DNA from: Parasutterella secunda
GTDB taxonomy: Bacteria > Pseudomonadota > Gammaproteobacteria > Burkholderiales > Burkholderiaceae_F
Assembly (NCBI RefSeq): GCF_023336895.1
Contig: NZ_JAMBLT010000007.1
Location: forward strand, 1-64,000
DNA: 64,000 nt
Direction: 5' to 3'
Position 1 is the first letter of the stretch. Each line of letters starts with the position of its first letter. Below, piece by piece: positions 40,789 through 49,000 of this stretch. The translations under genes and the position numbers were made by a program. The notes below the pieces were generated by a model. That model did not search any database, had not been told where the DNA came from, and worked only from the letters and a program-made list of their open reading frames with translations.

Positions 40789-41685
40789 TTAAGAAGCAGC
40801 GGCCTTGCGAGCTTTGTTCGCCGCTTCCGTCCGTTTAGTGTAAATAGTAGCGCAAACGCCGGAAATAATAATCATGGCCATGCCGACTAAGCCCAACATG
40901 GTGACCGTTTCACTAAAGAGGGCGAAACTGACCAGGGCCGAGAAGGGAATGGCGGAAAAGCCAAGGCAAGAACTCAAGAGCATGTTGCCGTAAGCGTAAG
41001 AGCGGGTGGTACAAATTTGGCCCAGGGTAGCGCAGATGCCCATGCCGACCAAGTAGGCACCGGACTCCAGCGTCGGCATATGCATGCCGTCTTCAAAAAT
41101 ATAACTTCCCAATACGCCGAAAACCGCACCGAACATGGAAAAGTAAAACACGATGCGCCAGGAAGGCTCCTTGAGATTGCCCAATTCTTTAATTTGCCAG
41201 TAAACAACCAAGTCAATGAAGGCAACAAAAAGACAAATCAATGCGGGGATGAGGTAGCCTTCATCAAACGTGGGCTGAAGCACGGTGGAAACACCCGCAA
41301 AGCCAAAAAGGATAGCCAGAATAACACCCCAGGGGGCTGATTCCTTTTTAATAAAAGCCAGAATGATGAAATTGGCCGCCATAAATAGCGGGGTGGTGTA
41401 GATCAAGGTCATGTTGGTACCAAGCGGCATTTCGCCGATGGTGAAGAACCACAGACCGACAGAAATAGTGCCTAAGACTGCGCGTTTGATGTGTCCGCCA
41501 AAATGTTCCGTACGAAGCGACAGGCCCTGTGAGCGCACAAACATGGAAATGGTGACAATGCCAATGAGCGACCGGTAGAACACGAGTTCAAGGGATCCGA
41601 AATGGCCGCTGCAGAGTTTTACAAAAACCGCCATAAAGGAAAAACAGGCGGCCGCCGCCAGCGCCCAAAGCGATTGTTTCATCAT
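40789..41685 (-). CDS. EamA/DMT family transporter (first copy)
   Basis: A 298-residue protein with ten predicted membrane helices in two repeated halves, the EamA (drug/metabolite transporter) layout. The first half begins with LWALAAAACFSFMAVFVKL, and the FYRSLIGI region is typical. These carriers usually export amino acids or other metabolites; the substrate is unknown. It is divergent from a second EamA gene at 41876, with a 190-base gap holding both promoters. The two proteins share the fold but little close sequence. Confidence 0.82.
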   Translation of the reverse strand: MMKQSLWALAAAACFSFMAVFVKLCSGHFGSLELVFYRSLIGIVTISMFVRSQGLSLRTEHFGGHIKRAVLGTISVGLWFFTIGEMPLGTNMTLIYTTPLFMAANFIILAFIKKESAPWGVILAILFGFAGVSTVLQPTFDEGYLIPALICLFVAFIDLVVYWQIKELGNLKEPSWRIVFYFSMFGAVFGVLGSYIFEDGMHMPTLESGAYLVGMGICATLGQICTTRSYAYGNMLLSSCLGFSAIPFSALVSFALFSETVTMLGLVGMAMIIISGVCATIYTKRTEAANKARKAAAS

Positions 41686-41875
41686 AAATAAAGAATCCTT
41701 TTCTTTTTTGCGCAGTTAAGTCCTGACATTGTATGCCTGTTATGTCTTTACCGAAAGGTAGTGTTTGCTCGGATGTTTTAATTAGTTTTAGACTGATTTC
41801 TTCTTTCAGCACTGGATTGCCTCTCTATAATTTTGGCTTCTTCAAAAATAAAGCAAAAAGAAAGGCAGGTCTTTC

Positions 41876-42838
41876 ATGATCAGACAGTCGGCTCTTTTAG
41901 GACACAGCTGTGCGGCAGGCGCCAATATTATTTGGGGCATGATGGCGCCGATTGCCAAAGTGGTGATGGTCGGCGGCCTGGTGACGCCACTTGTTTTAAC
42001 CGACTTAAGAATTTTCGGGGCGGCGGTTTTGTTTTGGCTTGCGTCCTTTTTTGCACCGTATGAAAAGGTGGCTAAAGCGGACTTATTCAGACTTTTTCTG
42101 GCTAGCCTTTTCGCCATTATTTTTAATCAGGGCAGTTATGTTTTTGGCGTTGGTCTGACGACACCGGGTAACGCCACCATTCTGACTTCGACGATGCCCT
42201 TGTGGGCGATGGTGCTCGCCGCGATTGTTTTAAAAGATCCAATCACTTTGAAAAAGCTCGTTGGCATTCTGATGGGAGCTGTCGGTGCTTTGACGCTTAT
42301 TATGTCCAAAACGGATGTCGCGGCTAATCCCGCCATCGAAAGTAATATTTGGGGCGATTTGCTCGTAGCCAGCGCCCAATTGAGTTTTGCTTTTTACGTT
42401 GTGCGCTTTAAAGATTTGGTGACTCGCTACAACCTATTTACAACGATGAAGTGGATGTTTACATTCGCTTCACTTTGTATTTTTCCGTTTTCATTTTCAT
42501 CATTAACCTCGACTCCTTGGTTTTCTCTTAGCCTAAACGAATGGCTAAGTGTCGCCTATGTGGTCGTCGGCGGTACCTTTTTCTCTTACCTCTTGATTGT
42601 CGTCGGCCAGCGAAATCTAAAGCCTACCGTTGCAGCCATGTATAACTATGTACAGCCTGTTGTAGGGTGCTTAGCCGCTGTTGCGATGGGACTGGATTCT
42701 CTGTCATGGTCAAAGGCGTTTGCCGTTGTCTTTATTTTTGTCGGTGTTTATTTGGTTACGCATAGTGTGAGTGCGAAAGAACAGGCGGCAATTCAGAAGA
42801 AGCAATTGGAAGTTTTACAAAAACGCCAATTAAAATAA
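41876..42838 (+). CDS. EamA/DMT family transporter (second copy)
   Basis: A 320-residue, ten-helix membrane protein with two EamA repeats. Recognisable elements are the N-terminal AGANIIWGMMAPIAKVVM, the end of the first repeat (LTTPGNATILTSTMPLWAMVLAAIVLKDPITLKKLVG), and the second repeat ending with VQPVVGCLAAVAMGLDSLSW. A basic glutamine-rich tail (KEQAAIQKKQLEVLQKRQLK) follows the last helix. The role is likely metabolite efflux, substrate unknown. It is divergent from the first copy. Confidence 0.82.
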   Translation: MIRQSALLGHSCAAGANIIWGMMAPIAKVVMVGGLVTPLVLTDLRIFGAAVLFWLASFFAPYEKVAKADLFRLFLASLFAIIFNQGSYVFGVGLTTPGNATILTSTMPLWAMVLAAIVLKDPITLKKLVGILMGAVGALTLIMSKTDVAANPAIESNIWGDLLVASAQLSFAFYVVRFKDLVTRYNLFTTMKWMFTFASLCIFPFSFSSLTSTPWFSLSLNEWLSVAYVVVGGTFFSYLLIVVGQRNLKPTVAAMYNYVQPVVGCLAAVAMGLDSLSWSKAFAVVFIFVGVYLVTHSVSAKEQAAIQKKQLEVLQKRQLK

Positions 42839-43003
42839 ATTTGAAATGATATTAATTTAATATTAAAACAATTCTATTAATACATTAAGGTAGTTTGTCA
42901 GTAACGAAATCGAAGACAATTGAATTGAGTCCAACGTATTAGTAAAAAAACACTTGAAAGAGAACCGAAAGTCACCTGTTTTCTTCCAGTTAAGAATATA
43001 TTG

Positions 43004-43031
43004 TTGACCTGTCACAATTCTCCGATATACT
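43004..43031 (+). promoter_or_regulatory. Strong sigma-70-like promoter upstream of tRNA-Leu terminator
   Basis: TTGACC (43004-43009) and TATACT (43026-43031) are 16 bases apart. No gene starts on the plus strand before 43228, and a strong terminator lies in between. Confidence 0.6.
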
Positions 43032-43037
43032 AGGAAA

Positions 43038-43127
43038 AGCAGGTAGAGAAAATATAACAGGCGTGATTGAAGGGACAAAAAGAAAAACGCTTAAATAACC
43101 ATTTGTCATGATTATTTAAGCGTTTTT
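43038..43127 (+). ncRNA. Candidate small RNA, about 90 nt
   Basis: A transcript from the promoter at 43004-43031 would begin near 43038 and reach a perfect 16-bp hairpin ending in TTTTT at 43127. The body is purine-rich (AGGTAGAG, GAAGGGAC). The hairpin is also the terminator of tRNA-Leu on the other strand. No protein is encoded. Identity is unknown; the promoter could instead serve rnr by read-through. Confidence 0.35.
43083..43127. terminator. Bidirectional terminator next to tRNA-Leu
   Basis: A perfect 16-bp stem pairs 43083-43098 with 43112-43127 around a 13-base loop. In the minus direction TTTTTCTTTTTG follows; in the plus direction the stem ends in TTTTT. Confidence 0.85.
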
Positions 43128-43211
43128 GGTGCCCGGGATCGGACTCGAACCGATACGTCTCGCAACGCCAGCACCTGAAGCTGGTGCGTCTACCAATTTC
43201 GCCACCCGGGC
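43127..43211 (-). tRNA. tRNA-Leu (anticodon CAG)
   Basis: Read on the minus strand, the acceptor arms are GCCCGGG and CCCGGGC. The D arm has GGCGAAATTGGTAGACGCA, and the anticodon stem CCAGC/GCTGG holds the loop TTCAGGT (anticodon CAG, reading CUG). A long variable arm, as expected for leucine, and a T arm with GGTTCGAGTCC follow. The discriminator base is A and CCA is encoded. Length 85. Confidence 0.97.
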
Positions 43212-43227
43212 TTATGGATCAGGCATA

Positions 43228-45642
43228 ATGCCTGAAACAAGAATCGCAATTATATACGAAAGAGAAACGAAGTTGCCAAATTTAAAGAAAACCCCGCGTC
43301 CTAAAATTGTTAAAGAAAAAAGAGCGTCATCCAAGAAATCCAAGGGCTCTCAGGGACGAGTAAAAAATTACGTCATAACCGAGCTTGTCCAAAAGGCTGT
43401 TGATATTCTTAATCAATCAGCAGCGGATCTGGATACGTCAGAACTCTATGTGCTTTTATCCCGTCAATACAGAAAATTAAATGAAGGGCTTTTTGCTCAA
43501 GTGTTGGATCGCTTGATGGGAGATAGCCGTGTGCGGTTTGATTCCCAGAAAAAGTGTTTTACTCATAAGGTTAAAAAGGAACACACAGGGATTGTTGTAT
43601 CGCCCGCGCAAAGCACGCCTTATGTAGTCGATGATGATACCGGTGAGCGTTTTTCTATCGCTCAGGAATCAGCCAAACTTTATTTGCCCGGTGATGCGGT
43701 TATTTTCCGCTCCGCACATTCTTCCGAGCCTTGGGATGATCCTTATCTTTACGCTAATGTCACTGAGGTGGTCGAGCATTCCATCTCGGAAATTGTCGGT
43801 GAAGTTAAGAAAACAACCTCTAAACACGGCAAGGTGACGTATCACTTCAAGAAATACGATCCGAGACTGTGCAATTTAAGTGTGAAGTTCTTAGATCCTG
43901 ACACGGTTTTAGAGTCTTGGGTTGATAAGAAGGCGATTGCCGTCATTGATCGTTACCCCTCTAAAGATGATCCGCGAGTCTACGTTCGCATGGATCGCGA
44001 ACTTGATGTGGATAGCGATGCCGATTTGGAAATTGAGTTGGCCGTTCGTCAATTTAACCTTCCGCATGAGTTTTCACCGGCAACGGTTCTGGAAGCTGAA
44101 AAACTCCCCAATAAGGTATTGGCCAAAGACAGAGCGCGCCGGGTGGATTTGCGTGACGTTCCGTTTTGCACTATTGACGGTGAAGACGCGAGAGACTTTG
44201 ACGATGCGGTATACGCTCAACCCGAAGGGAAAGGTGCCTATCGGTTGCTCGTGGCCATTGCCGATGTGAGCTATTACGTCAAACCCAATTCGGACATTGA
44301 CCGTGATGCTCAGCTCAGAAGCACTTCGGTTTATTTCCCGCGCCGAGTGATTCCGATGTTGCCCGAAAAGCTCTGTAATGGTCTTTGCTCATTAAATCCC
44401 GGCGTTGATCGCTTATCCATGGTTTGCGATATGGTGATTGATTCGCTCGGAACGGTGAAGGCTTATCAGTTCTATCCGGCCGTTATCCATTCTCACGCCC
44501 GTTTGACCTACACCAATGCCTGGAAGTACCTTTCTAACGAAGCTGTAACGGATGAAAAAGTGCCGCAGGCGGTGAGAACGGGTCTTGATACTTTATATGA
44601 TCTCTATAAAGTTCTTCGACGGGCTCGCAGTATCCGTGGGGCCATTGATTTTGCAACACAAGAGACATTGGTTAAGACCGATGAAAAGGGTGACATTATT
44701 GCCATCGTGGCTCGCGAATCAAACGATGCGCACCGACTGATCGAAGAGTGTATGTTGGCAGCTAATACCTGCGCCGCGGACTTTATCAGTCGCCATAAAA
44801 AGCTCAGTTTGTACCGTGTGCATGATTCACCCTCGGTGGATAAGCTTTTGGAATTGCGCCGTACGCTCTCTGGCTTCGGCCTAACGCTATTGGGAGGCAA
44901 TAAGCCGACGGCAGCCGATTATGAAAAAGTCGTCGAAGCGGTTGAAGGCAAACCCTATAGTGACGTCATTCAAACGGCGCTTTTGCGTTCGATGCAGCGC
45001 GCTGTTTATTCCCCGGACAATATCGGCCACTATGGCTTGGGTTACGAAGGCTACACGCACTTTACCTCACCCATTCGTCGCTATCCGGACCTTTTGGTTC
45101 ATCGAACGATTCGAGGCATTCTCTCAAGGCGTACCTACAGACCGACTGTCTATCCGGGCAGTACCTCGGTGCTCAATAGCTTAAGCGGCATGAACCTTAA
45201 GCGCACACTATTGGCGATGCCGCAGCCTGAAAAAACAGAGGCGGCGGGAGCAACGGATCCGTCTCGCGGTGCCTGGGTGGAACTCGGCAAGATCACGAGC
45301 GCCTGTGAACGACGGGCCGATGATGCGAGTCGCGATGTCACCGCTTGGCTCAAGTGCCGCTACATGAAGACTATTGCTTCGGATAAGCAAAAATTTAAAG
45401 CCCGAATTACGGCGATTACTTCATTTGGTCTTTATGTGCAGCTTCAGGAAATCTTTGTTGAAGGCTTTGTGCATATTTCCAATATTGGTTTTGACTACTA
45501 TGTCTACACACCCGAAGGTACCCTGCTGGGACAATCGTTCGGTGAGGTGTATGCCGTGGGTGACGTGGTAACGGTGAGTTTGATTGAAGTCGATGAAGAT
45601 CGCAGACGGATTGATTTTCGTATCAGTCGGTCGCGTCATTGA
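43228..45642 (+). CDS. rnr: Ribonuclease R
   Basis: RNase R is a 3'-5' exoribonuclease that degrades structured RNA and helps in tmRNA-mediated quality control. The protein of about 804 residues has an N-terminal winged-helix region, two cold-shock/OB domains, the RNB catalytic domain with the acidic cluster IDGEDARDFDDAVYA, the segment HFTSPIRRYPDLLVHR, and a C-terminal S1 domain (FKARITAITSFGLYVQL). A lysine-rich segment precedes the winged helix. The frame stays open upstream through the complement of tRNA-Leu, so any longer N-terminus is an artefact. The start is ATG 43228 or TTG 43273. It is followed by rlmB, the standard pair. Confidence 0.93.
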   Translation: MPETRIAIIYERETKLPNLKKTPRPKIVKEKRASSKKSKGSQGRVKNYVITELVQKAVDILNQSAADLDTSELYVLLSRQYRKLNEGLFAQVLDRLMGDSRVRFDSQKKCFTHKVKKEHTGIVVSPAQSTPYVVDDDTGERFSIAQESAKLYLPGDAVIFRSAHSSEPWDDPYLYANVTEVVEHSISEIVGEVKKTTSKHGKVTYHFKKYDPRLCNLSVKFLDPDTVLESWVDKKAIAVIDRYPSKDDPRVYVRMDRELDVDSDADLEIELAVRQFNLPHEFSPATVLEAEKLPNKVLAKDRARRVDLRDVPFCTIDGEDARDFDDAVYAQPEGKGAYRLLVAIADVSYYVKPNSDIDRDAQLRSTSVYFPRRVIPMLPEKLCNGLCSLNPGVDRLSMVCDMVIDSLGTVKAYQFYPAVIHSHARLTYTNAWKYLSNEAVTDEKVPQAVRTGLDTLYDLYKVLRRARSIRGAIDFATQETLVKTDEKGDIIAIVARESNDAHRLIEECMLAANTCAADFISRHKKLSLYRVHDSPSVDKLLELRRTLSGFGLTLLGGNKPTAADYEKVVEAVEGKPYSDVIQTALLRSMQRAVYSPDNIGHYGLGYEGYTHFTSPIRRYPDLLVHRTIRGILSRRTYRPTVYPGSTSVLNSLSGMNLKRTLLAMPQPEKTEAAGATDPSRGAWVELGKITSACERRADDASRDVTAWLKCRYMKTIASDKQKFKARITAITSFGLYVQLQEIFVEGFVHISNIGFDYYVYTPEGTLLGQSFGEVYAVGDVVTVSLIEVDEDRRRIDFRISRSRH

Positions 45643-45685
45643 TTACAATGAGCAGGTTTGATTAATAAAGTAATTTAATTTTTGT

Positions 45686-46438
45686 ATGGCAAAGAACATT
45701 ATTTTGGCAGGTTTTCACGCTGTGGGAGCCCGCCTGAGAAAAGATCCGGATTCAATCGTATGTGTGTATGTTGATCCGCAAAGGCGTGACAAGCGCATGA
45801 GTCAGATGCGCGCTGAACTGGAAAGTTTGGGCGTGCGTGTCATGCAAGCCGGACACGACCGCTTAAACGGTATGGTTTCCGGAGACATTCCCCATCAGGG
45901 TATTGTGGCCATGGCCAAACCTTTGGAAGTGAGCCTGACATTTGATGAATTGATGGATGAGATTCGTTCGGACTCTCTATTCTTAATTCTCGATGGCATT
46001 ACCGACCCGAGGAATTTCGGAGCTTGTTTGCGCTCTGCGGATGCGGCAGGCGTTCACGCTGTGATTATTCCGAAAGACCGCTCGGCAACTGTTACGCCGG
46101 CGGCGGCCAAGGCTGCGGCAGGAGCAGCTGAAACGGTCCCTGTTGTAACCCTGACGAATTTGGCCAGCGCCATTGTTGAATTGCGCGATGCCGGCGTGAC
46201 GGTGGTGGGGGCTGCAGGCGAAGCCACGAAGACGATTTATGACTTTGATCAGACCGGTGCCTTTGCCTGGGTGATGGGCGCCGAAGGCCCGGGCTTGCGT
46301 CAGTTAACACGTAAACGCTGTGACGATTTGGCTAAGATCCCTTTAACGGGTTCAGTGGAAAGTCTGAATGTCTCCGTTGCCACGGGTATCTGTCTTTTTG
46401 AAAGCGTGCGTCAACGTTATTTGAAAAACGGTCGATAA
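45686..46438 (+). CDS. rlmB: 23S rRNA (guanosine-2'-O-)-methyltransferase RlmB
   Basis: RlmB methylates the ribose of G2251 in 23S rRNA. The 250-residue SpoU enzyme has the N-terminal substrate-binding domain (FHAVGARLRKDPDSI), motif 1 LDGITDPRNFGACLRSADAAG, motif 2 [19 protein letters not shown] and motif 3 KIPLTGSVESLNVSVATGICLFE. The pairing with rnr is conserved in gamma- and betaproteobacteria. A clear terminator follows. Confidence 0.95.
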   Translation: MAKNIILAGFHAVGARLRKDPDSIVCVYVDPQRRDKRMSQMRAELESLGVRVMQAGHDRLNGMVSGDIPHQGIVAMAKPLEVSLTFDELMDEIRSDSLFLILDGITDPRNFGACLRSADAAGVHAVIIPKDRSATVTPAAAKAAAGAAETVPVVTLTNLASAIVELRDAGVTVVGAAGEATKTIYDFDQTGAFAWVMGAEGPGLRQLTRKRCDDLAKIPLTGSVESLNVSVATGICLFESVRQRYLKNGR

Positions 46439-46459
46439 TTTTTCCGTTTTCAGTGAGAG

Positions 46460-46494
46460 GGCAAGTTCTGGTTGAGGAGCTTGCCTTTTTATTT
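46460..46494 (+). terminator. Terminator after rlmB
   Basis: GGCAAG (46460-46465) pairs with CTTGCC (46480-46485), followed by TTTTTATTT. Confidence 0.8.
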
Positions 46495-46496
46495 GC

Positions 46497-47528
46497 CTAA
46501 AGTGTAGAGATATTTTCGATAAGCTCTAGAGCGCTTTTTGTTGAAGAGAGCATTTTCTGAACTCGAGCACGGTCACCGGCCGCAATTTGAGGTTCAAGCG
46601 TCTGTAAAAGCGCCGTGGCATTGGGGTTTTCAGTGCCTGAAAGATAAGAAGCAATCGCGTAGGCGGCTGTGATGTTGGCAGAAGTGCCTGCGCCAAAACG
46701 GTAGAGACTGGCTAAAAGCAAGAGGGCTTTTTCTTCGCCTTGGGCGGCCGCGCGTCTTGCCCAAGTGAAGGCTTCTTCGTAAGAGGCAAGTGTCCCTTCT
46801 CCAGCCTGATAAAAAAGCGCAAGCTGGTACTGAGCGGGCGCAAAACCGGCGATGGCTGAAAGTCTGATCCACCGAAAGGCTTCCTCTTCGTTTCGCTTAG
46901 GGTAGTCCGGATGGATAAATAAAAGTCCGAATTCGTACTGTCCTTTGGGATCTCCGTTTACCGCCGCTTTTCTGAGCCACGTGGAAGCCTGCTGAAGATC
47001 AATCTGGCAGCCGGCGCCGTGAGCCAGCGTGTATCCCACCCGGTATTGACTTTTAACATGACCTTGGGCTCCGGCAAGCCTAAACCAGCGCAAAGCTTGG
47101 TAGTCATCTTTTTCGCCTGCAATGCCATCCATTAAGGCGCAACCCAGATCGTATTCAGCTTCTGCGTTGCCGGAAATGGCCGCTTGACGAAAGAGTTCCA
47201 ATGCGCGCTGGGCATCTCGCGTGACGCCTTGGCCTTTTAAGTACATAACGCCCAAAAGATGTTGACTGGCCGCATGGTCTTTTTCAACGGCTTTTTTGAG
47301 CCACTTTAAGGCCGCACGGTTGTTGGTTGAGAGCGTTTGGCCTTCCACCAGTAATTTGGCGAGTTGGTACTGAGCGTCAGGGTTGCCTTCAGCGGCAGCG
47401 CGAGCGTAGTACTGCATGGCTTCTTTGGAAGCTTGAGGCGGGGAGAGCGCAACGCCGCCCAAAAGCCCGAGCACATAGTTGGCTCTGGCGTTTCGGTTGA
47501 CTTCAGCTTTTTTTGCTCGTGCAGCCAT
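46497..47528 (-). CDS. Sel1-like repeat protein
   Basis: About 343 residues made almost entirely of seven Sel1-type helical repeats of about 36 residues, with consensus A..W...AA..G...AQY.LG..Y..G.G (for example ALKWLKKAVEKDHAASQHLLG and AFRWIRLSAIAGFAPAQYQLA). Such solenoids mediate protein-protein contacts; partners are unknown. No signal peptide is visible from the ATG at 47528. The frame extends further upstream, overlapping the next gene, but that part is not repeat-like. It is probably co-transcribed with the membrane protein gene 14 bases upstream. Confidence 0.85.
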   Translation of the reverse strand: MAARAKKAEVNRNARANYVLGLLGGVALSPPQASKEAMQYYARAAAEGNPDAQYQLAKLLVEGQTLSTNNRAALKWLKKAVEKDHAASQHLLGVMYLKGQGVTRDAQRALELFRQAAISGNAEAEYDLGCALMDGIAGEKDDYQALRWFRLAGAQGHVKSQYRVGYTLAHGAGCQIDLQQASTWLRKAAVNGDPKGQYEFGLLFIHPDYPKRNEEEAFRWIRLSAIAGFAPAQYQLALFYQAGEGTLASYEEAFTWARRAAAQGEEKALLLLASLYRFGAGTSANITAAYAIASYLSGTENPNATALLQTLEPQIAAGDRARVQKMLSSTKSALELIENISTL

Positions 47529-47542
47529 GGTGTCGTCGGATT

Positions 47543-47995
47543 CTAAACGGCGGTGCCTAAAAGGTGCAGGCCGATAACGTAAGTAATGGCCAAGGCATAG
47601 TAGGCCACCCAGCCGCCCACACCCCAGGTGATGCATTTGGCCCAGAATTTATGTTCGTAATCTTCGCCGTAGGTGTCGTTGACGTAGCGTAACTGCTTGA
47701 GTCCGTCCATAAAGGTCCAAACCAACCACAGACCAACCATCAGAGCAAGCAGCACGTATTGTGTGTAGGGGATGCCACGAAGCATCGGTTCGGCGAAAAT
47801 ATAGAGAACCATGATGAAAATGGTCGAACGCATAAAGCTAAATGAGCGCACACTCATTTCTTCTTTGCCCATTGCGCGCCAATTCATCCCGCAGACGATG
47901 CCGCCGAAGACCGGTGTGAAAATAAAACTCAACAAGATGGCCCACATTGGATTCCAAAGAGCAGGCGCGGGAGAAGGGGTATTTTTTTCAGACAT
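47543..47995 (-). CDS. Small multi-pass membrane protein, 150 residues
   Basis: Four hydrophobic helices are visible (about residues 17-37, 52-68, 78-96 and 125-146), with a short charged loop LKQLRYVNDTYGEDYEHKFW between the third and fourth. The N-terminus is proline-rich. I do not recognise a named family. It is upstream of and probably in one unit with the Sel1-repeat gene, so the two may act together; that is inference from spacing. Confidence 0.7.
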   Translation of the reverse strand: MSEKNTPSPAPALWNPMWAILLSFIFTPVFGGIVCGMNWRAMGKEEMSVRSFSFMRSTIFIMVLYIFAEPMLRGIPYTQYVLLALMVGLWLVWTFMDGLKQLRYVNDTYGEDYEHKFWAKCITWGVGGWVAYYALAITYVIGLHLLGTAV

Positions 47996-48142
47996 CTTTT
48001 TTGCACACAGTTCTCAATCGAATCTTCGCATTGTATGACCGATAGATTAATTATTCCTTACAGCTTTATGACTAAGTGTCTAACTCTATTGTTTTTTCTC
48101 GGATGACTAGTAAAATCAGGGCAAATATTTAAGGTAACCATC

Positions 48143-48607
48143 ATGCGTTTGTCTTTGTTGTTCGCGGCCTGTATGGGCGTTGCAGTTCTGACTCTTTCAG
48201 GTTGTGCGGGAACGCCCGCCTCTGACGATTGGCACGGGGCCGGTCAGAAAAGTCTTTGCTTAGTGGACAATCCTTCCGTACGTCCTCAAGCTTTTTTGAC
48301 TTTGAGACGAGCCTTGATGGATAAGGGTTTAAAAGTTATTCGCGTTAAAAGCGATGATACGAAAACGCTTCTATCCTGCCCGCAAACGCTTCGTTACGAA
48401 GCTGTCTACGGCTCATCCTGGAGTCATTCATCTCTTCGTTATGCCAAGTTGGAATTAACTGAAGTCGGCCGCCACAATAATGTCTACACTGTTCAATGGG
48501 ACGAACGTAGTGGGAAACCAACGCTTTTAGATAAGGTTGACGACGCATCGGTTGAATTTCGTGAACTCGTGGATCGATTATTCCCCGGAGATATACCTTG
48601 GCGGTAA
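48143..48607 (+). CDS. Putative lipoprotein, 154 residues
   Basis: The N-terminus is a lipoprotein signal peptide with the lipobox LSGC (cysteine at about residue 21). The mature protein has about 134 residues, with an N-terminal segment (SLCLVDNPSVRPQAFLTLRRALMDKG) and a beta-rich centre ending in LTEVGRHNNVYTVQWDE. No family is recognised with confidence; the fold pattern resembles small outer-membrane lipoproteins of unknown role. The ATG is preceded by AAGGTAACC. The structured RNA at 48.65 kb lies directly downstream on the same strand. Confidence 0.7.
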   Translation: MRLSLLFAACMGVAVLTLSGCAGTPASDDWHGAGQKSLCLVDNPSVRPQAFLTLRRALMDKGLKVIRVKSDDTKTLLSCPQTLRYEAVYGSSWSHSSLRYAKLELTEVGRHNNVYTVQWDERSGKPTLLDKVDDASVEFRELVDRLFPGDIPWR

Positions 48608-48613
48608 TATTCT

Positions 48614-48642
48614 TTCACTAGAAAATCAGTTTGTTATTTAAT
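48614..48642 (+). promoter_or_regulatory. Putative promoter for the structured RNA
   Basis: TTCACT (48614-48619) and TTTAAT (48637-48642) are separated by 17 bases. Transcription would start near 48649, just before the first paired element of the RNA. Confidence 0.5.
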
Positions 48643-48648
48643 CTATTG

Positions 48649-48954
48649 GATTTAATGCCTCTTTAGGGGTAAGGAAAGTCCTAGTTCTCATTGTCATGAA
48701 AAAGGATGACAATAAAGGCGTGAGGATCGGAACGGAATTGTGGTTTTGATGCTCACCGAGCGCTTGGTTCTTCGCTTACGGGTGCTCGAGCCGGGTGAAA
48801 CGAGGGGGATGCGCTGGTCGCATCCGTTTCATCGGGTGGACGGAATCGTTTGAGGGAGATCGGTTTCGTTCGGGGAAAGCGCAGGCGACGAGCCTAGCTA
48901 CCTTTCCAATTTAACTGCCCACTGTGATCTGATCGTCGCAGTGGGCTTTTTTTT
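48649..48954 (+). ncRNA. Unassigned structured RNA, about 300 nt, with five hairpins and its own terminator
   Basis: A protein-free stretch with dense pairing. A closing helix joins GGAAAG (48673-48678) to CTTTCC (48902-48907), with CTAG pairing CTAG inside it. Within lie H1 48690-48713 (8 bp), H2 48720-48756 (GTGAG plus ATCGGAAC with GTTTTGAT and CTCAC, with a GGAATTGTG loop), H3 48757-48788 (7 bp), H4 48794-48833 (GGTGAAAC/GTTTCATC and GGATGCG/CGCATCC) and H5 48838-48871 (11 bp, loop TTTGAGGGAGAT). GGA occurs about ten times, several times as ANGGA in loops. It lacks the conserved cores of RNase P RNA, tmRNA and 4.5S RNA, and I do not see a 6S-like single long hairpin. The identity is unknown to me. 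Confidence 0.7.
48918..48954 (+). terminator. Terminator of the structured RNA
   Basis: CCCACTG (48918-48924) pairs with CAGTGGG (48939-48945) and is followed by C and eight T. It is clearly directed to the plus strand. Confidence 0.88.
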
Positions 48955-49000
48955 GGGGGATGGGGAATGGAGTGGTCCGGAAAGCCTAATTTTGAATAGG

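Noticed and set aside
42863-43078. Minus-strand frame of 71 codons upstream of tRNA-Leu
   Set aside because: It runs through an AT-rich gap, shows no ribosome site or domain, and covers a likely promoter on the other strand.
48649-48954. RNase P RNA, because of the GGAAAGTCC start
   Set aside because: The rest of the conserved RNase P core, including the 3' CR-V type segment, is missing, and the hairpin order does not fit.
48649-48954. tmRNA, 6S RNA or 4.5S RNA
   Set aside because: There is no tRNA-like end or tag frame, no single long hairpin with central bubble, and no GGAAGCAGC loop.
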